Positions 23,190 to 32,462 of a stretch of 37,778 nucleotides of DNA are shown here, piece by piece. A program made the position numbers and the translations under genes. The DNA lies in NCBI GenBank assembly GCA_017403285.1, contig JAFQOI010000015.1:1-37778 (forward strand), written 5' to 3'. The notes beneath the pieces were generated by a model, which worked only from the letters and a program-made list of their open reading frames with translations, was not told the origin of the DNA and ran no database searches. The number at the start of each line of letters is the position of its first letter. The stretch's first letter is position 1. This stretch comes from a bacterium. GTDB lineage: Bacteria; Cyanobacteriota; Vampirovibrionia; Gastranaerophilales; Gastranaerophilaceae.

Positions 23190-24143
23190 CTAAGTTTTTA
23201 TTGAGAAAAGAAGATCAGAATATCTATTATTAACTGATTTTGAGAAATCATCATAATTATCCCAACCCCAATCTTTAATAATTTCCTTATTTTCTGAAAT
23301 TAAAGCAAGAATCATTGATAAATTCTTTTTGACAGAGACTCTTGAACTACTTTGTGTCCCAAAAAATAATTCAGGACGAACTTTTGCTTCAGGATTAAAA
23401 ACATAGTTAATGGAAACTGCTATATCAGTTCGTGCTTCACCATTTGCACAGCCAACATAAAAATCACCAGCATTTATCATTTTAATAAACGCTGTAATGT
23501 CATTTAATGATTCTTTTGTCCATTCTTCGTCCTCAACAGGGAAATTAAGGTATTGTATACCATAATCTTCCATTACTTTTTTCGCACGTGATGAACACTC
23601 ACCTTTAGAACGAAGGTCAATAATTCTTGTAATACCTTCTTCTTTTGCTCTTTTTAATCGCCATTTTAATTTTTGCGCATCACCAGAAAGCGGAGTTTTC
23701 CCTCTTACTCCGTTATTATCAGGTGCTTGCATTAAATTGTCAAAAATAAAAAATCTACTTCCATCTTTTTTATTGATTTTTACAGTTCCAAGCTCGTAAT
23801 ATTTTGATGTATGAGGCAACTGCGCAGAATCCATTTCCGATGGTGGATTTTTGACTTGGTATTCTTCATCATTGAGTGCGAATTTAGACAAAATGCTCGT
23901 TCTCATCTCATCTCTTAAATGTGCAGTTGAAGTATCATATCCAAAAATTCTATCTTCACAAACATCTAAAACAACCGCATCAAAATCTTCAATATCTTGT
24001 TCTTTATTTTTTCCAGAAAAAGAAGGCGTAAAACAATCAGAATTAAGTTGTTTCGTGCTAAAAGACTTGACGTACTGATTCTTATTTTGAGTACAATCGT
24101 ATGAAAAATAATTATTTTTTATTGAAAAAAAGGATATGTTCAT
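23190..24143 (-). CDS. Protein tyrosine/dual-specificity phosphatase-like protein, copy 2
   Basis: A 317-residue paralogue of the neighbouring gene. Its PTP loop is CANGEART (C232 to R238), with the candidate acid D205 in NFPVEDEEW and the strand TRIIDLRSKG. The longer N-terminal region (1-140) differs and includes FTPSFSGKNKEQD near residue 38. The residue before the catalytic Cys is Gly. An AGGTG ribosome binding site precedes ATG. It lies between copy 1 (44 bp) and a 5'-nucleotidase-family gene (27 bp), all in one direction, so the three may form an operon acting on phosphorylated substrates. Confidence 0.75.
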   Translation of the reverse strand: MNISFFSIKNNYFSYDCTQNKNQYVKSFSTKQLNSDCFTPSFSGKNKEQDIEDFDAVVLDVCEDRIFGYDTSTAHLRDEMRTSILSKFALNDEEYQVKNPPSEMDSAQLPHTSKYYELGTVKINKKDGSRFFIFDNLMQAPDNNGVRGKTPLSGDAQKLKWRLKRAKEEGITRIIDLRSKGECSSRAKKVMEDYGIQYLNFPVEDEEWTKESLNDITAFIKMINAGDFYVGCANGEARTDIAVSINYVFNPEAKVRPELFFGTQSSSRVSVKKNLSMILALISENKEIIKDWGWDNYDDFSKSVNNRYSDLLFSIKT

Positions 24144-24170
24144 TACACCTAACTATTTATGAAATAAGTT

Positions 24171-25730
24171 TTATACTATCTGAATTCTACCATCTTTACG
24201 AACAGAAAATGGTTGTTCTAAGGTTTTAATATAATCTATGGTACATTTATCTTTGTCAAACGAATAACGCTCAATTATTTCATCGTCATCACGTTTTAAC
24301 ATATCTAACCCATCACCACCACCAACTAGAAATTCATCATAGACAGTTACGTAATATTTGTCATCATCTGGGTCATTAACATCAATACTATGTGCTTTTC
24401 CTTGTTTATCAACATAAGACATTTCTAGTAAATTGCCAGACTTATCTAGTTTATATGTTATACCTGAGACCTGTAATATACCTGGTTTAGAGTTTTTTGC
24501 AATCAAAGATTTTGCACATTTTTTCACTGCATCAACTAAATCTTCTTCACTTAATCTAACTTTGAATAATTTATTGTTGAAAGGGAATATACTTTGAATA
24601 TCACGCTCTGTTACGACACCACAATCAACACTTCCTCTAAAGTTAGCAGAATTAATTAGAACAATCTCAGAATCTAAATCATTTTTAACAGCGTCTGCGA
24701 CAAAATCCGCCCAAGGATTTTCTTCTAATAAATTATTTTTTGGGATTGGATCAAGGTGCCCAAGATTACCAATTACCGGCGATTTACCTAAAACAGAATC
24801 AACTGTTTTTGTCATTACTAAATCTGGGTTATAAACATTAGTATCAATGACATTATTTTGTACATATGAAATTTGACCTTTATCGTTAAATTCGAGATTT
24901 AACATACCAAATTTATTACCATCTCTACCTGCTTGTGTTATAACAACAGGCTCACCAGTAGGAGAATAGAACAAGTTTTCACCTTGCACAACGCCTTCAA
25001 TTAAGTCGTGAGAATGTCCACCAAAAATAACATCTATACCACTTACTCTTTGTGCAATTTCACGCTCAACTGTATTGCCTTCATGAGACAATAAGAATAT
25101 TTTGTTAACTCCTTGAGATTGAAGTTTTATAACTTCTTGCTGCAATTCATAAATTGTTTGTTCTTTATCATCAATTGTTATACCTTCTAAAATTGTTTTA
25201 TTTTTTAATCTTTCTCCAATATCAGAAGGTTGAACACCAATAATGCCGTATTTCTCTCCACTATCAGCAGTTTGAATGGTCGAACGCATGACCTTTTTTG
25301 AAAGTTCTGAATTATTATCTGGGAAATTTATATTCATACCAAGAATCTTAGTATTTGAATTTTTAAGAAGATTTCCACAAATTGAAGCAGTAATATCAAA
25401 TTCATGATTGCCAGGGGCTTCAGCATCAATTTTTGCAATATTTAGAAATGAAGCCGCGACATAATTTCTTTTTTCATCCTTACCAATAAAAGTATCACCA
25501 GAAGAAACTCTTAATAAATCAACACCATTTTGACGTGCAAGAACACCTGCATGATTACTTGCAGATACTAGTCTTTGCATTTTTGGAATTTGACCATGAA
25601 GGTCATTTATGTAAAAAACAGATGTTTTACTTACTGATGTAGGATTCACCATTTTTGGCGTTACTCGAGTCTGGGGAACGGGGTTACCCTGACTAGTGTA
25701 AGATGAAACAATACTGTTTAAAATATTCAT
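24171..25730 (-). CDS. 5'-nucleotidase/UDP-sugar hydrolase family metallophosphatase
   Basis: A 519-residue two-domain enzyme. The metallophosphatase domain has NDLHGQ (D43, H45), SSGDT (D79), APGNHEFD (N108, H109), LLSHEGN and GGHSHD, together the full two-metal site. The C-terminal 5'-nucleotidase domain includes FNNKLFKVRLSEEDLVDAV and VYDEFLVGGGDGLDML. Relatives (UshA, YfkN) are secreted or periplasmic, but here the first 35 residues are polar and show no Sec signal, so location is unclear. Substrates may be nucleotides, UDP-sugars or cyclic nucleotides. Confidence 0.88.
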   Translation of the reverse strand: MNILNSIVSSYTSQGNPVPQTRVTPKMVNPTSVSKTSVFYINDLHGQIPKMQRLVSASNHAGVLARQNGVDLLRVSSGDTFIGKDEKRNYVAASFLNIAKIDAEAPGNHEFDITASICGNLLKNSNTKILGMNINFPDNNSELSKKVMRSTIQTADSGEKYGIIGVQPSDIGERLKNKTILEGITIDDKEQTIYELQQEVIKLQSQGVNKIFLLSHEGNTVEREIAQRVSGIDVIFGGHSHDLIEGVVQGENLFYSPTGEPVVITQAGRDGNKFGMLNLEFNDKGQISYVQNNVIDTNVYNPDLVMTKTVDSVLGKSPVIGNLGHLDPIPKNNLLEENPWADFVADAVKNDLDSEIVLINSANFRGSVDCGVVTERDIQSIFPFNNKLFKVRLSEEDLVDAVKKCAKSLIAKNSKPGILQVSGITYKLDKSGNLLEMSYVDKQGKAHSIDVNDPDDDKYYVTVYDEFLVGGGDGLDMLKRDDDEIIERYSFDKDKCTIDYIKTLEQPFSVRKDGRIQIV

Positions 25731-25813
25731 ACCTAAACCTAATAAAATGCTTCACTTATACAAAAAACCATAAATATAATTTTTGTCATTATTATATAGT
25801 TTTGTAATATAAC

Positions 25814-26770
25814 TTAATTTATGAAGTGTTTATATGAATTAGAAATAAGAATTTCTTTAGTTACTTTTTCAGTATTGAAATTATCTTTTATGAAAACACA
25901 AGGATGTGTATCTTTATTCATCACTCTACCAATACAAACAAACAGGCTATCATCTAAGCTTTTAAACATATCTTCAGGCACACACGCAACAAGTTGATAA
26001 TCCTCTCCACCCCACAAAACAAATTTTTTATAATCCAGAGAATTATTATTACAAAACTCCAGCAATTCATCTTGCGCTAAAACCTTGTTTACATCTATTT
26101 CAATGGAATGTTTTGAGGCTGTTGCTATTTTATACAACGCATCTATTAACCCATCAGAAGTATCCATAACAGCAATATTAGAAGTTAACAAAGAAGATAG
26201 AAGCCCACTTTCTGTAAGTGCAGGCGCTGGATTCAAATGAGCATTAATTAATTTTTCATCGGCATAAAGAAATTCAGATAATGCATGAAAACCAGCAGAA
26301 CTTGAGCCATGAAAACCAGTTACAACGACATAATATCCTTTTTTTGCATATTTTCTTGAAGTTAAAAATTCAGAATTTTTCTTGCCAATAGCACAAACTG
26401 AAACAGATATTTTATCTGACGCGGTAAGGTCGCCCCCAACAACTTTAACATCATATTCATTACAAATATCATTAATGCCCCTATAAAAATCCTCAATAAA
26501 AGTTTGATTTGTATTTGAAGGCATAGAAAGAGAAACTGTAACATATTTTGGGACACAAAGCGCTGCGGCTAAATCACTTAAGTTAACAGCAATAGATTTT
26601 CTACCTAATAGATAAGGAGAAATCGTATACATAGAAAAATGAACGTCTTGAACAAGAGTATCATGTGTAACAAAAATATCTAAATCTTCTAAATAGGCAC
26701 AATCATCGCCCAAATAGTCTGATTTAGATAGAGTATTAGATATTATTTCTAGAATAGAAAGTTCATTCAT
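25814..26770 (-). CDS. thiL: Thiamine-monophosphate kinase
   Basis: ThiL phosphorylates thiamine monophosphate to the active cofactor thiamine diphosphate, which the transketolase encoded nearby requires. The 318 residues show GDDCAYLED near the N-terminus, HDTLVQDVHF, KSIAVNLSDLAA, VVGGDLTAS, MDTSDGLIDAL and WGGEDYQLVA, all PurM/ThiL-fold nucleotide- and metal-binding motifs. No clear Shine-Dalgarno precedes the ATG. It is divergent from pgi over about 130 bp. Confidence 0.94.
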   Translation of the reverse strand: MNELSILEIISNTLSKSDYLGDDCAYLEDLDIFVTHDTLVQDVHFSMYTISPYLLGRKSIAVNLSDLAAALCVPKYVTVSLSMPSNTNQTFIEDFYRGINDICNEYDVKVVGGDLTASDKISVSVCAIGKKNSEFLTSRKYAKKGYYVVVTGFHGSSSAGFHALSEFLYADEKLINAHLNPAPALTESGLLSSLLTSNIAVMDTSDGLIDALYKIATASKHSIEIDVNKVLAQDELLEFCNNNSLDYKKFVLWGGEDYQLVACVPEDMFKSLDDSLFVCIGRVMNKDTHPCVFIKDNFNTEKVTKEILISNSYKHFIN

Positions 26771-26904
26771 AAAAATATTCTATCATTTTATTATCAAATA
26801 TGTTACATATTAATTCATTTTACTTTTAATTATTTTGTAAGCATGTACAATAGATAAAGAGATATTGGTGTTTTCTAAAAATATACTAGCAGCGAGGAAC
26901 AGAA

Positions 26905-28284
26905 GTGATAGAACTAAACTATCGAAACATTAAAGAAGAAGTTATTGGCATTGAAAATGGACTAAATATTGATGCTGAATTTAATGAATACAAAGATATA
27001 ATTCATAAAATAATTGCCGAATTAAATTCAAACAAGGATAAACCTGGGCAAAATTTGCAATGGATGAATCTTGGCTATAATGAAGAAACAATTTGGTACG
27101 TAAAAGAATATGCCGCACTAGTTGAAAATAGATTTGAAAACATACTAATTTTAGGAATGGGCGGTTCTTCATTAGGTGCGCAAGCAGTTTGCGAAGCACT
27201 TTTACCTTCATACTGGAATTATTTAACAAAAGAACAGAGAGAAAATTTTCCTAGAATATTTTTCCTCGACAATATTGACCCAGACCAAATGACATCAATT
27301 TTGAATATATTAGATTTAAAGAAAACATTGGTTAATGTTGTAACGAAATCGGGCTCAACAGCAGAAGTTATGGCTCAATTCATGGTGCTAAAAGACCTAA
27401 TGGAGAAAGAACTTGGCGTAGATTATAGAAAAAACATAATAGCAACTACAGACAAGAATGTTGGCATACTTAAGCAATTATCTGACCAAGAAGGATATAA
27501 AACATTTTACATTCCAGATGATGTTGGCGGTCGTTTTTCTGTATTTTCTGCCGTAGGGCTATTACCATTTGCACTTTTAGGCATAAATATAGAAGAAATC
27601 ACTCAAGGTATAAAAGATATGGATTTAGCCTTAAAAAATACAGATATACATTTCAATATTGCCGCTCAAAATGCGTTAATTCATTATTTAATGGATATAA
27701 AAAAGGGCAAAAAAATATCTGTTATGATGCCATACTCTTATAAATTGAGACTTGTTGCAGATTGGTATTGTCAACTTTGGGCAGAGTCTTTGGGAAAAGA
27801 AAGAGATAGAAACAACAACATAGTAAATAGCGGACAAACACCTGTTAAAGCACTGGGAGTTACTGATCAACACTCTCAAATTCAACTTTATAATGAAGGT
27901 CCAAATGATAAAATAATAAACTTTTTAAGAGTTGGCGAGTACAATACTACGCTTGAAATTCCAAACATTTTTGAATACACAGGAATTAGTTATTTAGGCG
28001 GAAAAACGATGAACCGCTTATTCAATGCCGAAGCAGATTCAACAATGGCCTCACTGATTGACTATCAAAGACCCAATATAACAATAACAGTTCCAAAAGT
28101 AACTCCATATTATATTGGACAACTTTTATATATGTTAGAAGTTCAAACAGCGATAACTGCTGCTTTATATAATATAAATGCATTTGACCAACCAGGAGTT
28201 GAACAATCAAAAAATTATACTTATGCGTTAATGGGCAGAATAGGATATGAAGATTCTGCAAATGAATTAAAATTAAAGTTATAA
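26905..28284 (+). CDS. pgi: Glucose-6-phosphate isomerase
   Basis: Pgi interconverts glucose-6-phosphate and fructose-6-phosphate. The 459-residue, short bacterial form has LILGMGGSSLGAQAV, VVTKSGSTAEVMAQF for phosphate binding, GGRFSVFSAVGLLP and VTDQHSQIQLYNEGP with the catalytic His. LWAESLGK carries the catalytic Glu. It starts at GTG after GAGGA. It is the first gene of a run of six (pgi, tagA/wecG, tktN, tktC, ftsE, ftsX) with gaps under 12 bp or overlaps. Confidence 0.96.
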   Translation: MIELNYRNIKEEVIGIENGLNIDAEFNEYKDIIHKIIAELNSNKDKPGQNLQWMNLGYNEETIWYVKEYAALVENRFENILILGMGGSSLGAQAVCEALLPSYWNYLTKEQRENFPRIFFLDNIDPDQMTSILNILDLKKTLVNVVTKSGSTAEVMAQFMVLKDLMEKELGVDYRKNIIATTDKNVGILKQLSDQEGYKTFYIPDDVGGRFSVFSAVGLLPFALLGINIEEITQGIKDMDLALKNTDIHFNIAAQNALIHYLMDIKKGKKISVMMPYSYKLRLVADWYCQLWAESLGKERDRNNNIVNSGQTPVKALGVTDQHSQIQLYNEGPNDKIINFLRVGEYNTTLEIPNIFEYTGISYLGGKTMNRLFNAEADSTMASLIDYQRPNITITVPKVTPYYIGQLLYMLEVQTAITAALYNINAFDQPGVEQSKNYTYALMGRIGYEDSANELKLKL

Positions 28285-28286
28285 CT

Positions 28287-29066
28287 ATGACAGAAAAAAA
28301 AGAAATAATTCAAGGATTCAATATTGACTTAATTACTTTTAACGAAGCAATTGATGTACTTGTGTCAAAAGCGAAAGCAAAACAAGGCATTCATGTTGTA
28401 ACTATAAATCCAGAGATTATAGAATCTGCAAAAAAAGACAAAGAATTAAAAGAAATCATCAATAATGCAGGACTTGTTCTTGCAGATGGAACTGGTATAA
28501 AAATTGCATTAAATTTAAAAGGAAAGAAACAAGAACGAATTCCTGGAATTGACTTAGCATATGAACTTCTGCGAAAAGCAAACGAAGAAGGACTTACAGT
28601 TTCTTTAATTGGTGCCAATCAAAATGTACTAGAAAAAGCACAAGAAACGTTAAAAAATAATTTTAAAGATATAAAAATTGTATATAGCCACAATGGCTAT
28701 TTCAGCAATGAAGAAGAATATATCTTATTAAATAAAATAGCATTAGAAAAACCAAACATTGTACTAGTTGCTCTTGGCTCACCAAAGCAAGAATTTTTTA
28801 TAAAAAAATGCTTAGAAGACCATCCAACAGCAATATATATAGGCATTGGAGGAAGCTTTGATGTATGGTCAGGAAATATTGAAAGAGCACCTGAATTTTA
28901 TAGAACAATGGGACTAGAATGGCTATATAGAACATTTAAACAACCCCAAAGATTAAAAAGAATTTGTAAAACTTTGCCTTTGTTTGCTGTTAAAGCTATA
29001 ATGGAAGCAGTAAAATACAAATATTTTTGCGAAGGGGATAATAATGGAAAAACTACTAAGCAATAA
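28287..29066 (+). CDS. WecG/TagA/CpsF family glycosyltransferase
   Basis: A 259-residue GT26-family enzyme that adds an N-acetylmannosamine or similar sugar onto a lipid-linked GlcNAc, in wall teichoic acid, enterobacterial common antigen or capsule assembly. It has VVTINPEI (37-44), LADGTGI (65-71, with the family's active-site Asp67), LVALGSPKQE and GIGGSFDVWSG. The C-terminal basic/hydrophobic region (LEWLYRTFKQPQRLKR) would bind membrane. It lies two bases after pgi and overlaps tktN by 23 bp. Which polymer it builds cannot be told here. Confidence 0.9.
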   Translation: MTEKKEIIQGFNIDLITFNEAIDVLVSKAKAKQGIHVVTINPEIIESAKKDKELKEIINNAGLVLADGTGIKIALNLKGKKQERIPGIDLAYELLRKANEEGLTVSLIGANQNVLEKAQETLKNNFKDIKIVYSHNGYFSNEEEYILLNKIALEKPNIVLVALGSPKQEFFIKKCLEDHPTAIYIGIGGSFDVWSGNIERAPEFYRTMGLEWLYRTFKQPQRLKRICKTLPLFAVKAIMEAVKYKYFCEGDNNGKTTKQ

Positions 29067-29880
29067 TGAGATTGCTGAAATAGAAAAGGTCTCAAAACAT
29101 TTAAGACAAAACATCTTGAAGATGATACATAATTCACAATCAGGACATCCAGGTGGAGCACTTTCATGTATAGATTTACTCAATGTTCTTTTTAATAAAT
29201 GCATGAAGCACTTTCCTGAATGTGATAATAACCCTCAATATGAGAAAAGAGACAGATTTATACTTTCAAAAGGACACGCATCTGCTGCATTATATGCAAT
29301 TATGGCACATTGTGGCTATTTTGAAGAAAAAGAACTTATGACATTTAGACTTTTTGGCTCTAAATTACAAGGTCATCCTTGTTGTAACAAATTAAAAGGA
29401 GTAGAAATATCTACAGGTTCACTTGGACAAGGTTTGTCAATTGGATGCGGTATGGCAATGGGACTAAAACTTGACAAATCAGAGTCAAAAGTATTTGTAT
29501 TAATGGGTGATGGTGAAATTGAGGAAGGAAGTGTTTGGGAAGCAGCAATGAATGCTGCTCATAACAACCTAAACAATATAATTGCATTTGTTGATAGGAA
29601 TCGACTTCAAATTGATGGTTCAACTGAAACAATAAAATCAGTTGGGAATGTTAGTGAAAAGTTTAAAGCATTTGGGTGGAACACATATGAAATTGATGGT
29701 CACAATGTTAGAGAAATATATAATGCAATAGAAAAAGCAAAAAAAGCCGACAAACCATCTGTAATTATAGCGAATACAGTAAAAGGAAAAGGGGTGTCCT
29801 TCATGGAAAACAACGCAGGCTGGCATGGAAAGGCTCCTAATAATGAACAACTTGAAGCAGCATTAAAAGAATTGGGCTAG
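29044..29880 (+). CDS. Transketolase, N-terminal subunit
   Basis: The thiamine-diphosphate-binding half of a split transketolase, 278 residues. It has SGHPGGALS (33-41), RDRFILSKGHASAALY, GSLGQGLS and the ThDP motif MGDGEIEEG (154-162) ending in the Asn of VDRNRLQ. It moves two-carbon units between pentose- and triose-phosphates. AAGGGG lies upstream of ATG, and the start overlaps the glycosyltransferase gene. The partner subunit is the next gene, nine bases on. Confidence 0.95.
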   Translation: MEKLLSNNEIAEIEKVSKHLRQNILKMIHNSQSGHPGGALSCIDLLNVLFNKCMKHFPECDNNPQYEKRDRFILSKGHASAALYAIMAHCGYFEEKELMTFRLFGSKLQGHPCCNKLKGVEISTGSLGQGLSIGCGMAMGLKLDKSESKVFVLMGDGEIEEGSVWEAAMNAAHNNLNNIIAFVDRNRLQIDGSTETIKSVGNVSEKFKAFGWNTYEIDGHNVREIYNAIEKAKKADKPSVIIANTVKGKGVSFMENNAGWHGKAPNNEQLEAALKELG

Positions 29881-29889
29881 GAGGACATT

Positions 29890-30834
29890 ATGACAACTAG
29901 AGAATACAAATCAGTAAGAAGCGTATATGGTAATACTCTTGCAGAACTTGGAAGAAATAATAAAAACATAGTAGTACTAGATGCAGATGTTTCATGCTCA
30001 ACACAAACTCAAATATTTGCAAAAGAATTTCCAGAAAGATTTTTTGATATTGGTATAGCAGAACAAGATATGATGACAACAGCCGCAGGTCTTGCTTGCA
30101 CAGGAAAGACTGTTTTTGTTTCAACATTCGCAATGTTTGCAGCAGGAAGAGCTTGGGAACAAATTAGAAATACTATTTGTTATTCAAATCTAAATGTAAA
30201 AATTGTTGCAACTCATGGTGGAATTACAGTGGGTGAAGACGGGGCAAGCCATCAAGCACTTGAAGACATTGCTCTAATGCGAGCAATTCCAAATATGAGA
30301 GTAATTGTTCCTGCTGATGCAACAGAAACAAAACAAGCATTAGAATATGCTGCTAAAGAATATGGTCCATTTTACATCAGAATAGCAAGAAGCAACTTGC
30401 CTGATATCTTTGATGAAAAAACATACAAATTTGATATTAACAAAGCAACTACCATTCAAGAAGGTAATGATTTAACCATTATTACAAATGGTGAAACACT
30501 GGTAGAAGCCATAGATTGTGGTACAATGTTAAAGGAAAAAGGGATAAGTACTGAAATAATTAGCGTTCCAACAATTAAACCTCTAGATGCTGATACAATA
30601 ATAAAATCAGCAATGAAAACAAGAAAAGTAGTAACAATTGATAATCATTCAATTATAGGGGGACTTGGAAGCGCCGTTTGCGAACTACTAAGTGAAAAAT
30701 ACCCTGTTCCCATTAAAAGAATCGGCACATACGACGTTTTTGGACAAAGCGGTACAGCAAACGAATTAATGGATTATTACGGACTTAATGCAAAAAAACT
30801 TGCACAGACAATTATGGAATATTTAAACAAATGA
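29890..30834 (+). CDS. Transketolase, C-terminal subunit
   Basis: The second half of the split transketolase, 314 residues. It has the pyrimidine-binding domain with DIGIAEQDMMTTAAG, whose Glu activates the ThDP ring, then THGGITVGEDGASHQALEDI, then the C-terminal domain (TIKPLDADTI, VVTIDNHSIIGGLGSAV). AGGAGG precedes its ATG. Its stop overlaps the ftsE start by four bases (ATGA), so a metabolic gene is translationally coupled to a division gene. Confidence 0.95.
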   Translation: MTTREYKSVRSVYGNTLAELGRNNKNIVVLDADVSCSTQTQIFAKEFPERFFDIGIAEQDMMTTAAGLACTGKTVFVSTFAMFAAGRAWEQIRNTICYSNLNVKIVATHGGITVGEDGASHQALEDIALMRAIPNMRVIVPADATETKQALEYAAKEYGPFYIRIARSNLPDIFDEKTYKFDINKATTIQEGNDLTIITNGETLVEAIDCGTMLKEKGISTEIISVPTIKPLDADTIIKSAMKTRKVVTIDNHSIIGGLGSAVCELLSEKYPVPIKRIGTYDVFGQSGTANELMDYYGLNAKKLAQTIMEYLNK

Positions 30835-31505
30835 TACAACTCAGAAACGTATACAAAAAATATAAAGATAATTACGCATTGCAAAATATCAACTTAGATA
30901 TTATGTCGAGCGAATTTGTCTTCCTTACTGGCTCATCTGGTGCTGGAAAATCAACATTAATGAAACTTCTTTATAGAGAAGAAATTCCTACATCAGGAAC
31001 AGTTATGATTGGGAATATTAATATAGCAAAATTACCAAATGATAGAGTTCCAAACATAAGAAGATGTATGGGAATTGTATTCCAAGACTACAAACTTCTT
31101 CAAAATATATCAGTATATGATAATATTGCGTATGTTATAAGAACGCTAGGAATGCGAAACAAAGAAATTCAAGAAAGAGTAATGGGAGCGTTAAAAATCG
31201 TAGGTTTATCTAATAAGATGAATGCAAAACCTTCTGAGTTATCTGGAGGGGAACAACAACGAGTAAGTATTGCAAGGGCGATTGTAAATGGTCCACCACT
31301 ACTTATAGCAGATGAACCAACTGGAAATCTTGATCCAAGAAATTCTCTTGAAATCATGCAAATATTAGAACAAATAAACGACAAAGGAATAACAGTTATT
31401 GTTTCGACTCATGACAAAGATATTGTTGACTACTTCAGAAAAAGAGTAATAACAATGGATCAAGGACAAATAATAAGAGATGTTCAGGCAGGTACATATG
31501 AGTAA
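30831..31505 (+). CDS. ftsE: Cell division ATP-binding protein FtsE
   Basis: The ABC ATPase of the FtsEX complex, which controls peptidoglycan hydrolases at the septum. The 224 residues show Walker A GSSGAGKST (34-42), the signature LSGGEQQR (137-144), Walker B LLIADEPTG (157-165) and the H-loop STHD. YKLLQNISVYDNIAY is characteristic of FtsE. It overlaps transketolase upstream and ftsX downstream by 8 bp. The name is fixed by the pairing with ftsX. Confidence 0.94.
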   Translation: MIQLRNVYKKYKDNYALQNINLDIMSSEFVFLTGSSGAGKSTLMKLLYREEIPTSGTVMIGNINIAKLPNDRVPNIRRCMGIVFQDYKLLQNISVYDNIAYVIRTLGMRNKEIQERVMGALKIVGLSNKMNAKPSELSGGEQQRVSIARAIVNGPPLLIADEPTGNLDPRNSLEIMQILEQINDKGITVIVSTHDKDIVDYFRKRVITMDQGQIIRDVQAGTYE

Positions 31506-32403
31506 AAAGAGTAAAATTAAAGACACCGTAAAGAAACATATCCCTCAAAGACATCTTTCTTCTGTACGTATTATGTACAGAATTGCAATGGAGACAGTAT
31601 ATGGAATAAAAAGAACAGGACTATTAAATATTGCCATTATTGCTGCAATTGCTGCAATTTTAACAATATTTGGTGCACTTTTCAGAACAAGTTTTTCGCT
31701 AAGTTCCTATGTTGCAAATCTTGGTGATACATTTGAAATTTCTGTTTACTTAAAACCAAAAACTGAGCCTGTTTATATGTCATCAAGAATAAAAGAATTG
31801 GAACACGTAAAAAAAGTAACTATAAAAACAAAAGAAGAAGCGTGGGAAGAAATGAATAACAACATGGATGTTTCAGGAATGGAAAATCCACTTCCAGACA
31901 CTTTGCACGTTACTGTTGATGATACAAAAAATATTTTGCTAGTTTGCGAAAACCTAAAAAAATTGCAAGGCATTGAAAGCATGAATTATGCACAAGAATA
32001 TGCAAAAAAATTACAAAAAATAACAACAGTATATAATACAGTAATAGTGCTTGTTTTGATAGCAACAGCACTCCTTACAATCATAATAATAAACTGCACA
32101 ATTCAACTTGTTATTCAATCTAGAAAAGAAGAAATCGAAATTATGAGACTAATGGGTGTTAGCAACTGGTACATTAAAATACCGCTAATTTTACAAGGTG
32201 CATTATATGGTTTTATAGGTGCAATGATTTCTTTATTGCCGCTAAATACTGTACAAAACGGACTAGATAAATTAAATCAAATCTTCAATGTTCCACAGTC
32301 TGATTTCGCTCTTCAGATAGTTGTATTCTGCATTTTCATTATCGCTATATTTTTCAGTGCTGGTGGAAGTATGATATCTATTAAAAAGCATTTACAAGTA
32401 TAA
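31498..32403 (+). CDS. ftsX: Cell division protein FtsX (permease-like)
   Basis: The membrane partner of FtsE, 301 residues from the ATG at 31498. It has a basic cytoplasmic tail, TM1 (about 42-62), an extracytoplasmic domain (about 70-170) with ISVYLKPKTEP and LPDTLHVTV, and three more helices. KEEIEIMRLMGVSNWYIKIPLILQG is the conserved cytoplasmic segment, here in two parts. The ATG overlaps the last 8 bp of ftsE and follows AGGCAGG. An alternative upstream start at 31480 is non-ATG and less likely. Without a signal peptide of its own, it acts through a hydrolase not encoded here. Confidence 0.93.
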   Translation: MSKKSKIKDTVKKHIPQRHLSSVRIMYRIAMETVYGIKRTGLLNIAIIAAIAAILTIFGALFRTSFSLSSYVANLGDTFEISVYLKPKTEPVYMSSRIKELEHVKKVTIKTKEEAWEEMNNNMDVSGMENPLPDTLHVTVDDTKNILLVCENLKKLQGIESMNYAQEYAKKLQKITTVYNTVIVLVLIATALLTIIIINCTIQLVIQSRKEEIEIMRLMGVSNWYIKIPLILQGALYGFIGAMISLLPLNTVQNGLDKLNQIFNVPQSDFALQIVVFCIFIIAIFFSAGGSMISIKKHLQV

Positions 32404-32428
32404 AAACAAATTATCAAAATGAATAACA

Positions 32429-32457
32429 AAAAAAGGAACTATAATAGTTCCTTTTTT
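32429..32457. terminator. Bidirectional terminator between ftsX and rpoD
   Basis: AAAAAAGGAACTA pairs with TAGTTCCTTTTTT around a TAA loop, with A- and T-tracts on both sides. It lies just after ftsX and six bases before the rpoD stop, so it can end both convergent operons. Confidence 0.9.
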
Positions 32458-32462
32458 GTTTG

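Noticed and set aside
25731-25813. TPP riboswitch or other thiamine regulation near thiL
   Set aside because: No CUGAGA-type core or matching helices are visible; the short gaps on both sides of thiL are AT-rich and plain.
31480-31497. Upstream non-ATG start for ftsX
   Set aside because: The ATG at 31498 has an AGG site and the usual short overlap with ftsE; the extra residues have no family support.
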